64,000 bases of DNA from Streptomyces justiciae (GTDB lineage: Bacteria > Actinomycetota > Actinomycetes > Streptomycetales > Streptomycetaceae). The notes under the pieces are model-generated. The model searched no databases. It had not been told where the DNA came from and saw nothing but the letters and a program-made list of their open reading frames with translations. The position numbers were made by a program, and so were the translations under genes. The stretch covers positions 84,955-148,954 of the forward strand of contig NZ_JADDXU010000022.1 of the NCBI RefSeq assembly GCF_015163075.1. Reading direction: 5' to 3'. Of the stretch, positions 34,630-43,669 are shown piece by piece; within the stretch, counting starts at the first letter, position 1, and every line of letters begins with the position of its first letter.

Positions 34630-35592
34630 TTACTTGGGGCAGTACTGCGGCGCTTCGTCCACGTTGTCCTTGGTGACCAAGACAAGAGGAATGTTGGCAA
34701 TCTTGTCAACGGTCTTGTCCTTGTTGAGCAGGGCGATCGTGTTCTTCACCGCTGTCTGCCCGATGGTCATCGCCGAGTTGGCGACGGTCGCGGAGAGCGC
34801 GCCGCTCTTCACGGCGGCGACGCCGTCCTCGGTGCCGTTGACGCTGACGATCTTCACATCCTTCGCGCCGGCCGCGTCGAAGGCCTTGCGCACGGCGAAG
34901 GCCATCTCCTCGTTGGCGACGAAGGCGTAGTCGAGGTCCGGGTGCGCCTGGATCATGTTCTCGGCGACATCCTGGGCCTTCGCCGGGTTGAACATGCCCG
35001 GCTGGTTCGCGACCACCTTCGCGGTGCCCGGCAGCGCGTCCTTGAAGCCGCCCACCAGCAGGTCGGACGCGGCACCCGGCGCACCGGCGACGATCCCGAC
35101 CTTGACGTCCTTGCCCGCGGCGTCCTTCGCGATCCAGCCGGCGTCCAGCGCGCCCACCTGCTTGAGGTCGACCTTGGCGACACCCAGCACGTCGGACATG
35201 TCGCCGGTGGCGACGGAGGTGAGGAAGACCGGGATGCCGGCGCTCTTGGCCTTGGCTATGTCGCCTTCGAGGGCATCGACGTTGACGGTCTGGACGATGA
35301 GGGCGTCCACGTTGCGGGAGATCATGTCCTCGATGTTGGACAGCTCGGTCCCGGCGTCCTGCTTGGAGTTGGCCGAATAGAGCTTGGCGTCCTCGGCCTT
35401 GGCCGTCTGTTCCACGGACTTCAGCAGACAGGTGTGGAAGTGGGTGGCGGCGCCGTTGACGAAGCCGAGGGTGACCGCGCCGTCGGCGGCGCCCGAGGCG
35501 TCGTCCTCGGTGCCACAGCCGGAGAGCATCAGCGCGGCGGCACCGAGGAGGGAGACCGCGGCGGCTGGGCGGCGGCGGGGAGTGCGGATCAT
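34630..35592 (-). CDS. Sugar-type ABC importer substrate-binding lipoprotein
   Basis: 320 residues with lipobox LSGC. The periplasmic-binding type 1 pattern is clear: DGAVTLGFVNGAATHFHTCLLKSVEQTAKAEDAKLYSANSKQDAGTELSNIEDMISRNVDALIVQ. It is RbsB-like, but these proteins also bind aromatic or polyol ligands. The C-terminal end (EAPQYCPK) is typical of the group. Works with the permease and ATPase encoded upstream. Confidence 0.9.
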   Translation of the reverse strand: MIRTPRRRPAAAVSLLGAAALMLSGCGTEDDASGAADGAVTLGFVNGAATHFHTCLLKSVEQTAKAEDAKLYSANSKQDAGTELSNIEDMISRNVDALIVQTVNVDALEGDIAKAKSAGIPVFLTSVATGDMSDVLGVAKVDLKQVGALDAGWIAKDAAGKDVKVGIVAGAPGAASDLLVGGFKDALPGTAKVVANQPGMFNPAKAQDVAENMIQAHPDLDYAFVANEEMAFAVRKAFDAAGAKDVKIVSVNGTEDGVAAVKSGALSATVANSAMTIGQTAVKNTIALLNKDKTVDKIANIPLVLVTKDNVDEAPQYCPK

Positions 35593-35662
35593 GGGTACGC
35601 CTTTCCTGCAACGTTGAAGAGAAGGAGCAACAAGTGGGGGGAAATCAGGGGACGTCGGGGCT

Positions 35663-36670
35663 TCAGCGGCCCGGCAACGACTTGCGCTGGAACTCGTTGA
35701 TGACAGCCGCCACCAGCAGCACTCCGCCGGTCACGACGTACTGGTAATTGCCGTCGACCTGAAGGAGGTTGAGGGCGTTGGCGACCACTCCCAGCAGCAC
35801 CACCCCGAGCACCGTGCCGACGATGCTGCCGTGCCCGCCCGCCAGCGAGGTCCCGCCGATGACGACCGCGGCGACGGCCGTCAACTGGGTCATCAGACCT
35901 GCCGTGTTGGGGGCGGCGGCGCCCAGCCGGGACAGCAGCATCAGACCGGCCAGACCCGCGAGAGCGCCGGCGAGGGCGTACAGCGCGAGCTTGCGGCCGG
36001 GGACGTTGATGCCGCTGAGCCGGGCGACGTGTTCGTTGCCGCCCATGGCGTAGGCGTCGCGGCCGAAGGTGGTGAACCGCATGGACAGACCGACGCCCGC
36101 GAGCACCAGGACCGCAACGACCGTCAGATAGGGGATGCCGAGCAGCTTGTCGTTGCCGAGGGCGGTGAGCTTGTCCCCGATGGTGACGCTCATGCCGTCG
36201 AGGACGAGCAGGGCGACGCCGTCGAGCAGCATGGCGGAGGCGAGGGTGGCGACGAAGGGCGCGACCCGGGTGAAGGTGACGACCAGGCCGTTGACCAGGC
36301 CGATCAGCGTCGCCAGCAGCAGGCTCACCACCACGGCCGCGGTCGTGGACCAGCCGTCGTGCAGGAGTTGGGCGGCCACCGACAGGGTGACGGCGGCGTT
36401 GCTGCCCATGGAGAAGTCCATGCCGCCCGCAGTCATGAGCAGGGTGAGTCCGGCCGCGATGACGGCGTTCACGCTGATCTGCCGGAGCACGTTGAGCAGG
36501 TTCTGCGAGGTGGTGAAGGAGTCGGCCTGGACAGCGGTGAACACGGCCACCAGGACGAGGACGACAACGAGTCCGCCGTGCGGGATGTGCAGCAGCGCCC
36601 GGGGGGACCTGCGGGGTGCGGTGGGTTCGACCGCGGTGTCCGGGGCGGCCGAGGGGGTCTTGAGGCTCAC
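35663..36670 (-). CDS. ABC importer permease (RbsC/AraH type)
   Basis: 335 residues starting at GTG 36670, which overlaps the ATPase stop by 4 bp. Eight to ten TM helices, with GLTLLMTAGGMDFSMGSNAA, GRDAYAMGGNEHVARLSGINV and AVVIGGTSLAGGHGSIVGT motifs of the BPD_transp_2 family. The single permease gene implies a homodimer. Confidence 0.92.
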   Translation of the reverse strand: MSLKTPSAAPDTAVEPTAPRRSPRALLHIPHGGLVVVLVLVAVFTAVQADSFTTSQNLLNVLRQISVNAVIAAGLTLLMTAGGMDFSMGSNAAVTLSVAAQLLHDGWSTTAAVVVSLLLATLIGLVNGLVVTFTRVAPFVATLASAMLLDGVALLVLDGMSVTIGDKLTALGNDKLLGIPYLTVVAVLVLAGVGLSMRFTTFGRDAYAMGGNEHVARLSGINVPGRKLALYALAGALAGLAGLMLLSRLGAAAPNTAGLMTQLTAVAAVVIGGTSLAGGHGSIVGTVLGVVLLGVVANALNLLQVDGNYQYVVTGGVLLVAAVINEFQRKSLPGR

Positions 36671-38154
36671 TTCGGCTGACCTCCGAGTGCGGTGGCGACG
36701 AGCTCGTCGCGGGTGATGGCGGTGATGTCGTGCTCGGCGACGGTGCGTCCGGCGCTGACGACGACGACCCGGTCGGCGAGGCGCATGACCTCCTCGGCGG
36801 AGGAGGAGGCGAGCAGTACGGCGACGCCTCGCGAGGCGAGTTCGTCGACGAGGGTGTGGATGTCGGCCATGGCCGCGACGTCGACCCCGTTGGTGGGGTC
36901 CTCCAGGAAGCAGGCGACCGGCTCGGTCTCCAGCCACTTGCCGAGCAGCACCTTCTGCTGGTTGCCGCCGGACAGGGTGCCGACGGGCGGGTTGCCGGTG
37001 AGGGCGACGACGCCGTAGCTGCCGCGCAACGGGGCGGCCCTGCGGGCGAGTTCGCTACGACGGTGAAGTCGGCGTCCGGCGAAACGGTCACCGGCCAGCA
37101 TCAGGTTCTCGTCGACGCTCATGCCCTGGACCAGTCCGAGGGTGCGACGGTCGCCGGTGACACAGCGCAGCCCGCTGGCGAGCGAGGCCGGCACCCGCCC
37201 GAAGGGCACGGCCCGCCCGTCGACCCGCAGTTCACCGGCGTCGGGGCGCTGGCGTCCCGACAGCAGGTCGAACAGCCGGGACTGGGCGTCGCCCGCGGGT
37301 CCGAGGACGGCGACGATCTCGCCCTTGCGCACCTCGACCGTGAAGTCCTCGATGGCCCGCCCGTGGCTCAGCCCGCGGACGGTGAGCCCGCTCTCCGGCT
37401 TCGGCGCGGGCCGCTCCGGGCGCCGCGAGACGACGTCCCTCCCGACCATGCTGCGCACCAGCGAGGCGGGGTCCATCTCGGCGGCCGGCGCGCTGGTCAC
37501 CACCGCCCCGTCACGCAGCACGGTGAGCCGGTCGGCAACCGCCATGACCTCGTCGATGTAGTGCGAGATGTAGACGACGGCGACCCCGTCGTCCCGCAGC
37601 GTCCGCACCAACTGCCTTATTCGGTCGGCATCTTTGGCGCTCAGACAGGCCGTCGGCTCGTCGAGGATGAGGATGCGCCCGCCGCGGCGGACCTCGCGGG
37701 CCACCTCGACCATGGTCTGCTCGGCGACGGTGAGGGTACCGGCGACGCGCTCCACGTCGATGTCGATGCCGAGCCCGGAAAGGGCCGCACGGGCGCCGTC
37801 CTTCACCGCCTGCCAGTGGACGGTACCGCCCCGGGTGGGCAGGTCGCCGAGCAGGACGTTCTCGGCGACGGTCAGCCCCATGGCCAGCTCGCGGCGCTGC
37901 GGGACGCAGGCGATGCCCAGCTTGCGTGCCTTGCGGACGGTGAGCGCGGAGTGCCGCTCGCCGCCGACCTCGATCGTGCCGCCGTCGGCCGGGTGGGCAC
38001 CGGAAAGGATCTGCACCAGGGTCGACTTGCCGGCGCCGTTCATGCCCATCAGGGCGTGGATCTCACCGGGGTACAGGTCGAGGTCGACTCCTTTGAGGGC
38101 GGCGGCCCCGCCGAAACTCTTGGTGACACCCCGCACTTGGAGTACGGGAGTCAC
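36667..38154 (-). CDS. ABC importer ATP-binding protein (RbsA/XylG type, two ATPase domains)
   Basis: 495 residues. The first domain has Walker A GMNGAGKS near residue 37 and a Walker B region RILILDEPTACLS. The second domain has a degenerate P-loop, GPAGDAQS, but keeps the signature LSGGNQQK and a Walker B-like ACFLEDPTNGVD. This asymmetric pattern is typical of RbsA-like proteins. ATG overlaps the end of the CMD gene by 4 bp. Confidence 0.93.
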   Translation of the reverse strand: MTPVLQVRGVTKSFGGAAALKGVDLDLYPGEIHALMGMNGAGKSTLVQILSGAHPADGGTIEVGGERHSALTVRKARKLGIACVPQRRELAMGLTVAENVLLGDLPTRGGTVHWQAVKDGARAALSGLGIDIDVERVAGTLTVAEQTMVEVAREVRRGGRILILDEPTACLSAKDADRIRQLVRTLRDDGVAVVYISHYIDEVMAVADRLTVLRDGAVVTSAPAAEMDPASLVRSMVGRDVVSRRPERPAPKPESGLTVRGLSHGRAIEDFTVEVRKGEIVAVLGPAGDAQSRLFDLLSGRQRPDAGELRVDGRAVPFGRVPASLASGLRCVTGDRRTLGLVQGMSVDENLMLAGDRFAGRRLHRRSELARRAAPLRGSYGVVALTGNPPVGTLSGGNQQKVLLGKWLETEPVACFLEDPTNGVDVAAMADIHTLVDELASRGVAVLLASSSAEEVMRLADRVVVVSAGRTVAEHDITAITRDELVATALGGQPK

Positions 38155-38738
38155 GGCCGGTCACCCTCGGGGACCACGCGTGCGTAACCGCGGACGTCCG
38201 GGAACGGGGGCTCCTTGTCGGCCTGGAGGTCGACCTGGAAGGTGTTCAGACACATGCCGAGCATCGTGAAGTTGCCGAGCGCGCCGATCGCGTCGACCAG
38301 CCCCTTGGAGCCGAAGTGCGCCAGCGCCCGGGCGAAGGTCTCGTCGCTGACGAAGTGCTCCTCGAGCACCTCCCGGCAGAACTGGTAGAAGGCCTGGTCC
38401 GCCTCGCTGTCGAGGACCGCGTCGCGCTTCTCGGCGATCGCCTTGACCGCGGCCTCCGGGATGCCGGCCTCGATCGCCTGGTGGACGTGCGCGTTCCAGG
38501 AGTACTGGGCGTCCCAGTTGCGGGCGGCCATCAGCAACGTCAGCTCGCGCAGATGCTTGGGCAGGCTGCAGTCGAACCGGGCGAACGCGCCGAGCGACTC
38601 GGCCCGCTCGCACATCTCCGGGCTGTGCAGCCAGACCCGGAACGGCCCACGGACGGCACCTCGGCGGCCGGCGATGCGCGCGGCCAGCTCCTGCTGCCGC
38701 TGGTCCATTTCCTCTTGGCTGAGAACGGGGAGCCTCAT
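38151..38738 (-). CDS. Carboxymuconolactone decarboxylase-family protein
   Basis: 195 residues from ATG 38738. KHLRELTLLMAARNWDAQYSWNAHVHQAIEAGI matches the CMD domain, with the usual CxxC of AhpD absent, so it is the CMD-like rather than peroxidase branch. First gene of the ABC/catabolic operon; divergent from the cupin gene across 203 bp that should hold both promoters. Probably acts on a lactone or as an alkylhydroperoxidase-fold enzyme in the pathway. Confidence 0.85.
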   Translation of the reverse strand: MRLPVLSQEEMDQRQQELAARIAGRRGAVRGPFRVWLHSPEMCERAESLGAFARFDCSLPKHLRELTLLMAARNWDAQYSWNAHVHQAIEAGIPEAAVKAIAEKRDAVLDSEADQAFYQFCREVLEEHFVSDETFARALAHFGSKGLVDAIGALGNFTMLGMCLNTFQVDLQADKEPPFPDVRGYARVVPEGDRP

Positions 38739-38941
38739 GTGGCCGATACCTGCCTTTTCTTTCCGGCGCGTTTCCGGCACGGATCCGAAAGCCGTGCGAT
38801 GCGAGCCGACCGTACCGCCGGGTTCGCAAAGCTCACCCCTCTCGAAATGCAAGGTAAAGGTGCACGCCAGAGGGCACCGGTCGGAGCGCGCGCGACCTAA
38901 CGTCGGTCGACACAGCACCGTGCAGTGGAGAGGAACTCCGA

Positions 38942-39352
38942 ATGACCACGATCATCAAGGCCGCGTCGGTACCCCTGCTCGACCGGGGCGGGGCCGTGGT
39001 GACGACACCGCTGATCACCACGCCGTCGGCGGGCGGGGAGAACCTGATCACCAGCGGCATGAGCGTGTACCCGGTCGGCTCCGGGGCGCCGCTGCACTCG
39101 CACAACTGCGACGAGCACGTGACGATCCTCGACGGCGAGGCGGAGGTGTGGGTCGACGGTGAGGTGACGAAGCTGGAGCAGTTCGACACCACGTACATCC
39201 CCTCGCCCATCCCCCACCTGTTCCGCAACGTCGGGAACACCCCGCTGCGCATCCTGTGGGTCTACTCCTCGGGCCATGTCACCCGGACGTTCACGGAGAC
39301 CGGCAAGACGGTGGAACACCTGTCGGTCGAGGACCAGATGGGCAAGGACTGA
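38942..39352 (+). CDS. Cupin-domain protein
   Basis: 136 residues. The cupin motif PLHSHNCDEHVTILDGEAEVW supplies His ligands and Glu; the second motif is PHLFRNVG. GGAGAGGAACTCCGA before the ATG is a strong ribosome site. Metal-dependent dioxygenase, isomerase or ligand-binding role; divergent from the CMD/ABC operon, so probably part of the same regulon. The MBL gene follows 21 bp later. Confidence 0.87.
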   Translation: MTTIIKAASVPLLDRGGAVVTTPLITTPSAGGENLITSGMSVYPVGSGAPLHSHNCDEHVTILDGEAEVWVDGEVTKLEQFDTTYIPSPIPHLFRNVGNTPLRILWVYSSGHVTRTFTETGKTVEHLSVEDQMGKD

Positions 39353-39373
39353 GGGCAACTAGTCTTCTCCGGC

Positions 39374-40126
39374 ATGCGATTGACGGTTCTCGGCGGTTGC
39401 GGTGCCTGGCCCACCGCGGAACAGGCGTGCAGCGGCTATCTCGTCGAGTACGAGGATTTCCGCCTGCTGATCGACCCTGGTTACGCGACGATGCCCAGGC
39501 TGCTGCGCCACGCCCAAGTCGACGCGGTCGACGCCGTGTTGGTCAGCCACGGGCACCCCGACCACTGCGCCGACCTCAACCCCCTGCTGCGCGCACGGGG
39601 GTTGAGTGACGTTCCGCCCCCTGCGCTGCCGGTGTACGCCCCGCACGGGGCGCTGGACGCCGTACTCGCGCTCGACCGGCCGGGCATGCTGGCGACGGCG
39701 TACGACCTCCATGAGTTCGGGCCGGGCGACCGGCTGACCGTCGGTCCCTTCACGGTCGACACCTGTCTGCTGCCTCACCACGTGCCCAACGCGGGCATCC
39801 GCCTCGCCACCCCGGACGCCGTGCTCGCGTACACCGGCGACACCGGCCCGAGCCCCGACATCCCTCGGCTGGCGGAGGGCGCGGACCTGTTCCTGTCGGA
39901 GGCGACGTATGTGGACAAGGTCCCGGACGCCGACGCACCGTATCTGCTCACCGCGCGCCTCGCGGGCGAGTACGCCCGACAAGCCGGTGCAGGAAGCCTT
40001 TTGCTTACTCATCTCTGGCCCGACACGGACCCCGGCGCCGCGCTCCGGACAGCCGCCGGGGCCTTCTCCGGGCCCATCGACATCGCCGCCCCCGACCTCA
40101 CGCAGGAAGCCGGCCACCGCCCCTGA
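39374..40126 (+). CDS. MBL-fold metal-dependent hydrolase (RNase Z-like group)
   Basis: 250 residues. Metal motif SHGHPDHC, then CLLPHHVPN, AYTGDTGPS and LLTHLWP complete the beta-lactamase-fold ligand set. The closest pattern is the RNase Z/PhnP-like branch often annotated as MBL hydrolase. 21 bp after the cupin gene and ended by a hairpin that overlaps its stop. Substrate unknown. Confidence 0.88.
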   Translation: MRLTVLGGCGAWPTAEQACSGYLVEYEDFRLLIDPGYATMPRLLRHAQVDAVDAVLVSHGHPDHCADLNPLLRARGLSDVPPPALPVYAPHGALDAVLALDRPGMLATAYDLHEFGPGDRLTVGPFTVDTCLLPHHVPNAGIRLATPDAVLAYTGDTGPSPDIPRLAEGADLFLSEATYVDKVPDADAPYLLTARLAGEYARQAGAGSLLLTHLWPDTDPGAALRTAAGAFSGPIDIAAPDLTQEAGHRP

Positions 40127-40145
40127 CTCCGCGGTGGCCGGCTTC
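40106..40145. terminator. Terminator between convergent MBL and MFS genes
   Basis: GAAGCCGGCCACCGC / GCGGTGGCCGGCTTC, a perfect 15-bp stem with a 10-base loop containing the MBL stop codon, followed by a pyrimidine run. Confidence 0.85.
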
Positions 40146-40171
40146 GGCCTTTCCCCCTGTGGTGGCTCAGG

Positions 40172-41503
40172 TCAGTGCGAGCCGACCAGCTCCTGCTCGC
40201 TCACGTTCTGCGCGCCCTGCTTGGCGCTGCGCAGTGCGGCCACGCCGATGAAGACCATCGACCAGACGCCGGTGATCGCGAAGGCGGTGAAGCCCCAGTC
40301 GCCGTTCCCGGCGGCGAGCAGCTGGCCGCCCAGCCACGGGCCGAAGACGGCGCCGAAGCGGCCCATGCCGGAGGTCCAGCCGACGGCCGTGGCACGGTTG
40401 CCCGGCGTGGAGCGGATGGAGACCGTTGCGTAGATCATCGTCTGGGCGCTGTTGAGGAAGACGCCGGTGAGGAAGACGATCACCATGGTCAGCGTCTGGT
40501 TCATGTGGACGCCGAGCAGGAAGACGCCCACCGCGGTCAGCGCGAACCACAGGGCCGAGATGCGCGGCGCACCGAACCGGTCGGCGGCCCGCCCCGCGAC
40601 CAGCATGCCCACGATGCCGCCGATGTTGAAGACGACCACGAAGGTCAGGGCGTCGGCGAGTTCGTAGCCCTCGGCGCGCATCAGGGTCGGCAGCCAGGTG
40701 GCGACGCCGTAGACCAGGAGCAGACCGCCGAAGGAGGCGAACCAGTACAGCAGGGTCTGCAGCCACTCGCCGCCGCGGAAGAGCCCGACCAGCGCGTCCC
40801 AGCGGTCGGCCGCGGACTTCTTGCCGGCCGCGGCGGGCAGTTCGACGTCGTACTTCTCGGCCAGCGCCGCCGCCTCCGCGGTACGGCCCTTGGCGACCAG
40901 GAAGCTCAGCGACTCGGGCAGCATCTTGGCGAGCACCGGCGCGAACAGCAGCGGGAGCACGCACACCCAGAACGCCGCGCGCCAGCCCACCGGGTCGATG
41001 AGCCACTTGGCGACGTAGGCGGAGAGGATGCCGCCCGCGTGGTGGGCGGTCATCAGCACGCCGATGGTGATGGCGGCGCGGCCGCGCGGGGCGTAGTCGG
41101 AGACCATGCTGATCGCGGTGGGCAGCAGACCGCCGAGGCCGACACCCGCGAGGGTCCGGCCGAGGCCGAAGACCTCGACGTTGCCCGCGACGGCGCACAG
41201 GCCGGAGGCGAGCGAGAAGAGGGTCACGCAGACGACCATCAGCTTCTTGCGGCCGATCCGGTCGGCCACCGTGCCCGCGGTCAGCGCGCCGACCAGCATG
41301 CCGAAGGTGGCGTAGGAGCCGAGGTCGCCGGCCTGGTCGGCGGTGAGGCCGAAGGTCTTGGTGGCGAGCAGGTGCGGCAGCACGGAGCCGTAGATGAACA
41401 TGTCGAGGCCGTCGAAGAGGACGGCCAGCCAGCACAGTCCGACGACCAGCTTGGCCAGTCTGGTGCCGCGAGCGGATGCGGTGGCGGAGGGGGAGGAAGA
41501 CAT
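40172..41503 (-). CDS. Aromatic acid/H+ symporter, MFS (PcaK/GalT-like)
   Basis: 443 residues with about 12 TM helices. VLFDGLDMFIYGSVLPHL carries the DGxD motif required by PcaK-type aromatic-acid carriers, and DRIGRKK is the loop 2-3 motif. It should import a hydroxybenzoate-like acid. It has its own promoter with a GntR-type operator identical to the one before the GntR gene, so it belongs to the adjacent gal-like regulon. Confidence 0.9.
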   Translation of the reverse strand: MSSSPSATASARGTRLAKLVVGLCWLAVLFDGLDMFIYGSVLPHLLATKTFGLTADQAGDLGSYATFGMLVGALTAGTVADRIGRKKLMVVCVTLFSLASGLCAVAGNVEVFGLGRTLAGVGLGGLLPTAISMVSDYAPRGRAAITIGVLMTAHHAGGILSAYVAKWLIDPVGWRAAFWVCVLPLLFAPVLAKMLPESLSFLVAKGRTAEAAALAEKYDVELPAAAGKKSAADRWDALVGLFRGGEWLQTLLYWFASFGGLLLVYGVATWLPTLMRAEGYELADALTFVVVFNIGGIVGMLVAGRAADRFGAPRISALWFALTAVGVFLLGVHMNQTLTMVIVFLTGVFLNSAQTMIYATVSIRSTPGNRATAVGWTSGMGRFGAVFGPWLGGQLLAAGNGDWGFTAFAITGVWSMVFIGVAALRSAKQGAQNVSEQELVGSH

Positions 41504-41568
41504 CGTTGGTTACCTCTCGTACTTGGTGCGCTAGACGCTAAGGAGCCGCCCGCCAAGAGTCAACGTTT

Positions 41569-41590
41569 TTGTCAACAATCTCATCGACAA
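41569..41590. promoter_or_regulatory. GntR operator in the transporter promoter
   Basis: TTGTCAACAAT (41569-41579) is the same sequence as the core at 45872-45882, followed by TCTCATCGACAATC with a second ACAAT half-site. It lies about 65 bp before the transporter ATG. Confidence 0.7.
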
Positions 41591-41627
41591 TCACTGGCGA
41601 CCCTCGGCGGGCGCCCTTTTGCCCAGC

Positions 41628-42578
41628 TCAGGCGACCGGCGGTGTCCCGTGCGTGTGGAACGACTCGATGGTCTTCAGGCCCCAGGCCTGCCCCTTCTTC
41701 CGCTCCTCCTCGGTCCAGGTGATCAGCGGCCAGTCGGGCGCGAGCACCAGCCGGGTGAGCGGGTTGCACAGCTCGATCCGGTTGCCGCCCGGCTCGTAGA
41801 CGTAGAGGAAGAACGTCTGCTGGATGGCGTGCTTGTGCGGCCCGGTCTCGATGAACACGCCGCTGTCGATGGCGAGATCGGCCGCGCGCAGGATGTCCTC
41901 GCGGGTGTCGGTCGCGAAGGCGATGTGGTGCAGCCGCCCCTCGCTGCCGGTCCAGTCCGAGGTGTAGACGACGTCGTACGACTTGTTCGTGTACGTCAGC
42001 CAACGCGCCGCGATCTTCCCGCTGTCGAGCCGGATCTGCTCGGTGGGCCGGGCGCCGAGGACGTTCTGCTGGAACTCGGCGTTGGCGAGGACGTCGGCGG
42101 CGAGGAAGTTGATGTGGTCGAGCCGCCGCACGCCCACGCCCCGGTTGGGTTTGGCCTGCGGCTGGTTCTTCAGCGCGGGCCTGAGCTCCTCGGGCGCCCG
42201 GTAGTGCTCGCTCTCCCAGTAGAGGGCGTGCTCGTGGCCGTCCGGGTCGGTGGTGACGTAGAGCTTCCCGAGGCCGGGTTCGTCCTCGACCCACGTGCCG
42301 GTGCCGCCGGCCTCCTCGTTCGCCTTGATACGGCGGTGGAGGGCCTCCTCGCTGGAGGTGCGCAGGGCGAGACGGCCGAGGCCGGGCTGCTCGCGGGCGG
42401 TGAGGACCAGACTGTGGTGCTCGTAGTCGTCGAAGGTCCGCAGATAGACCGTGTCACCGTCCTGGCCGTTGACCGTGAGGCCCAGGTAGTCGGTGAAGAA
42501 GGCGACGCTGGCGTCCAGGTCGGGGGTGAACAGCTGGGCGTGGCCGATGTGTGCGATGTCGCCGAGGGGCGGAGTCAT
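41628..42578 (-). CDS. Type I extradiol ring-cleavage dioxygenase (catechol 2,3-dioxygenase family)
   Basis: 316 residues with two VOC modules and a full iron triad: His155 (DHINF), His218 (LHHIAF) and Glu269 (RIELCN), at BphC-like spacing (63 and 51). ATG overlaps the GalD-like stop by 4 bp, so it is the last gene of the operon. Its place beside GalB/C/D-like genes, where a LigB-type gallate or protocatechuate 4,5-dioxygenase would be expected, is unusual. Predicted to open a trihydroxylated or carboxylated catechol; substrate not proven. Confidence 0.9.
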   Translation of the reverse strand: MTPPLGDIAHIGHAQLFTPDLDASVAFFTDYLGLTVNGQDGDTVYLRTFDDYEHHSLVLTAREQPGLGRLALRTSSEEALHRRIKANEEAGGTGTWVEDEPGLGKLYVTTDPDGHEHALYWESEHYRAPEELRPALKNQPQAKPNRGVGVRRLDHINFLAADVLANAEFQQNVLGARPTEQIRLDSGKIAARWLTYTNKSYDVVYTSDWTGSEGRLHHIAFATDTREDILRAADLAIDSGVFIETGPHKHAIQQTFFLYVYEPGGNRIELCNPLTRLVLAPDWPLITWTEEERKKGQAWGLKTIESFHTHGTPPVA

Positions 42579-43669
42579 CGGTGACCTCCTTGGGGTCGTG
42601 CGGCGGCCCGGGGGAAGACGGTGCCGTCGAAGATCTTGCGGGCCGTGCGCACCACGGCGGTGCGGCGGGCGGAGGGCAGACCGGCGGGGGTGGTGCCGAG
42701 GCTGCTTTCGATGTCCAGGAATCCGGTGGGATGTTCTATGCGGATGCGGTCGGTGTCGGTCGCGAGCTCCGCCAGGTCCGCGCCCACCCCGCCCTCGATC
42801 CGCAGCCCGGCGGCCACACTGGCCGCGCCGAGCACTCCGATCGAGGTGTGGCAGCGGACGGGTATGAAGGTGCGGGTGCAGATCGCGCCGCCGTCGTGGG
42901 GCGGGGCGAGCAGGGTGAGCTTGGGGACGGTCGTGTCCGACACGTCACCGAGTCCCATCAGCCGACCGGCCGCCAGCCGGATCTCGCGCAGCCGGTCGGC
43001 GAGCGCCAGGTCCTCCTCCAGGTCCTTGGGCGTCTCGTACCCGGTGACCTTCAGTTCGCCGGCGGCGATCAGCACGGTCGGCATGCCGTTGTCCACGCAG
43101 GTGACGGGGACTCCGTCGATGACGTCACGGGCGTTGCCGGTGGGCAGCAACTGCCCTGCGCCTGCCGGGAATTCGATGACGACGGCGGCAGCCGTGCCCG
43201 GCACTCCGGAGATCCGGGCCTCACCGGTGTAGGCGACCCGGCCGCCCGGCGTAGGGAAGGTGGCGGTGGCGAGGTCACCGGAGTTGACCATGCGGATGCG
43301 GACGGAGGTGCGCTCCTCCCCCGCCGGGACCAGTCCGCGCTCGACGGCGAACGGGCCGACGCCGGCGAGGATGTTCCCGCAGTTCTGACGGTCGCTCACC
43401 TCGGGCCGGTCGACGGCGACTTGGAGGAAGAGATAGTCGACGTCGGCATCCGGGTCGGACGAAGGCGATACCACGGCCACCTTGCTGGTGAGCGGGTGCG
43501 CCCCGCCGAGGCCGTCGATCTGCCGGTCGTCGGGGCTGCCCATGATGCGCAGCAGCAGCTCGTCGCGGGCGGCCGGGTCGCCGGGGAGGTCGTCGGCCAG
43601 GAAGTAGGCGCCCTTGGAGGTGCCGCCGCGCATCAGCAGGCAGGGCACCTCCTCGGGCACGGCGGTCAC
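42575..43669 (-). CDS. galD: 4-oxalomesaconate tautomerase-like protein (GalD/PrpF family)
   Basis: 364 residues starting at GTG 43669, which overlaps the upstream stop by 4 bp; GGAGAGC precedes it. PCLLMRGGTSKGAYFLADDLP is the PrpF/GalD signature, with the catalytic-site Cys region DRQNCGNILAGVGPFA. In Pseudomonas GalD converts 4-oxalomesaconate keto and enol forms during gallate catabolism. With GalB- and GalC-like neighbours the assignment is strong at pathway level. Confidence 0.88.
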   Translation of the reverse strand: MTAVPEEVPCLLMRGGTSKGAYFLADDLPGDPAARDELLLRIMGSPDDRQIDGLGGAHPLTSKVAVVSPSSDPDADVDYLFLQVAVDRPEVSDRQNCGNILAGVGPFAVERGLVPAGEERTSVRIRMVNSGDLATATFPTPGGRVAYTGEARISGVPGTAAAVVIEFPAGAGQLLPTGNARDVIDGVPVTCVDNGMPTVLIAAGELKVTGYETPKDLEEDLALADRLREIRLAAGRLMGLGDVSDTTVPKLTLLAPPHDGGAICTRTFIPVRCHTSIGVLGAASVAAGLRIEGGVGADLAELATDTDRIRIEHPTGFLDIESSLGTTPAGLPSARRTAVVRTARKIFDGTVFPRAAARPQGGHR

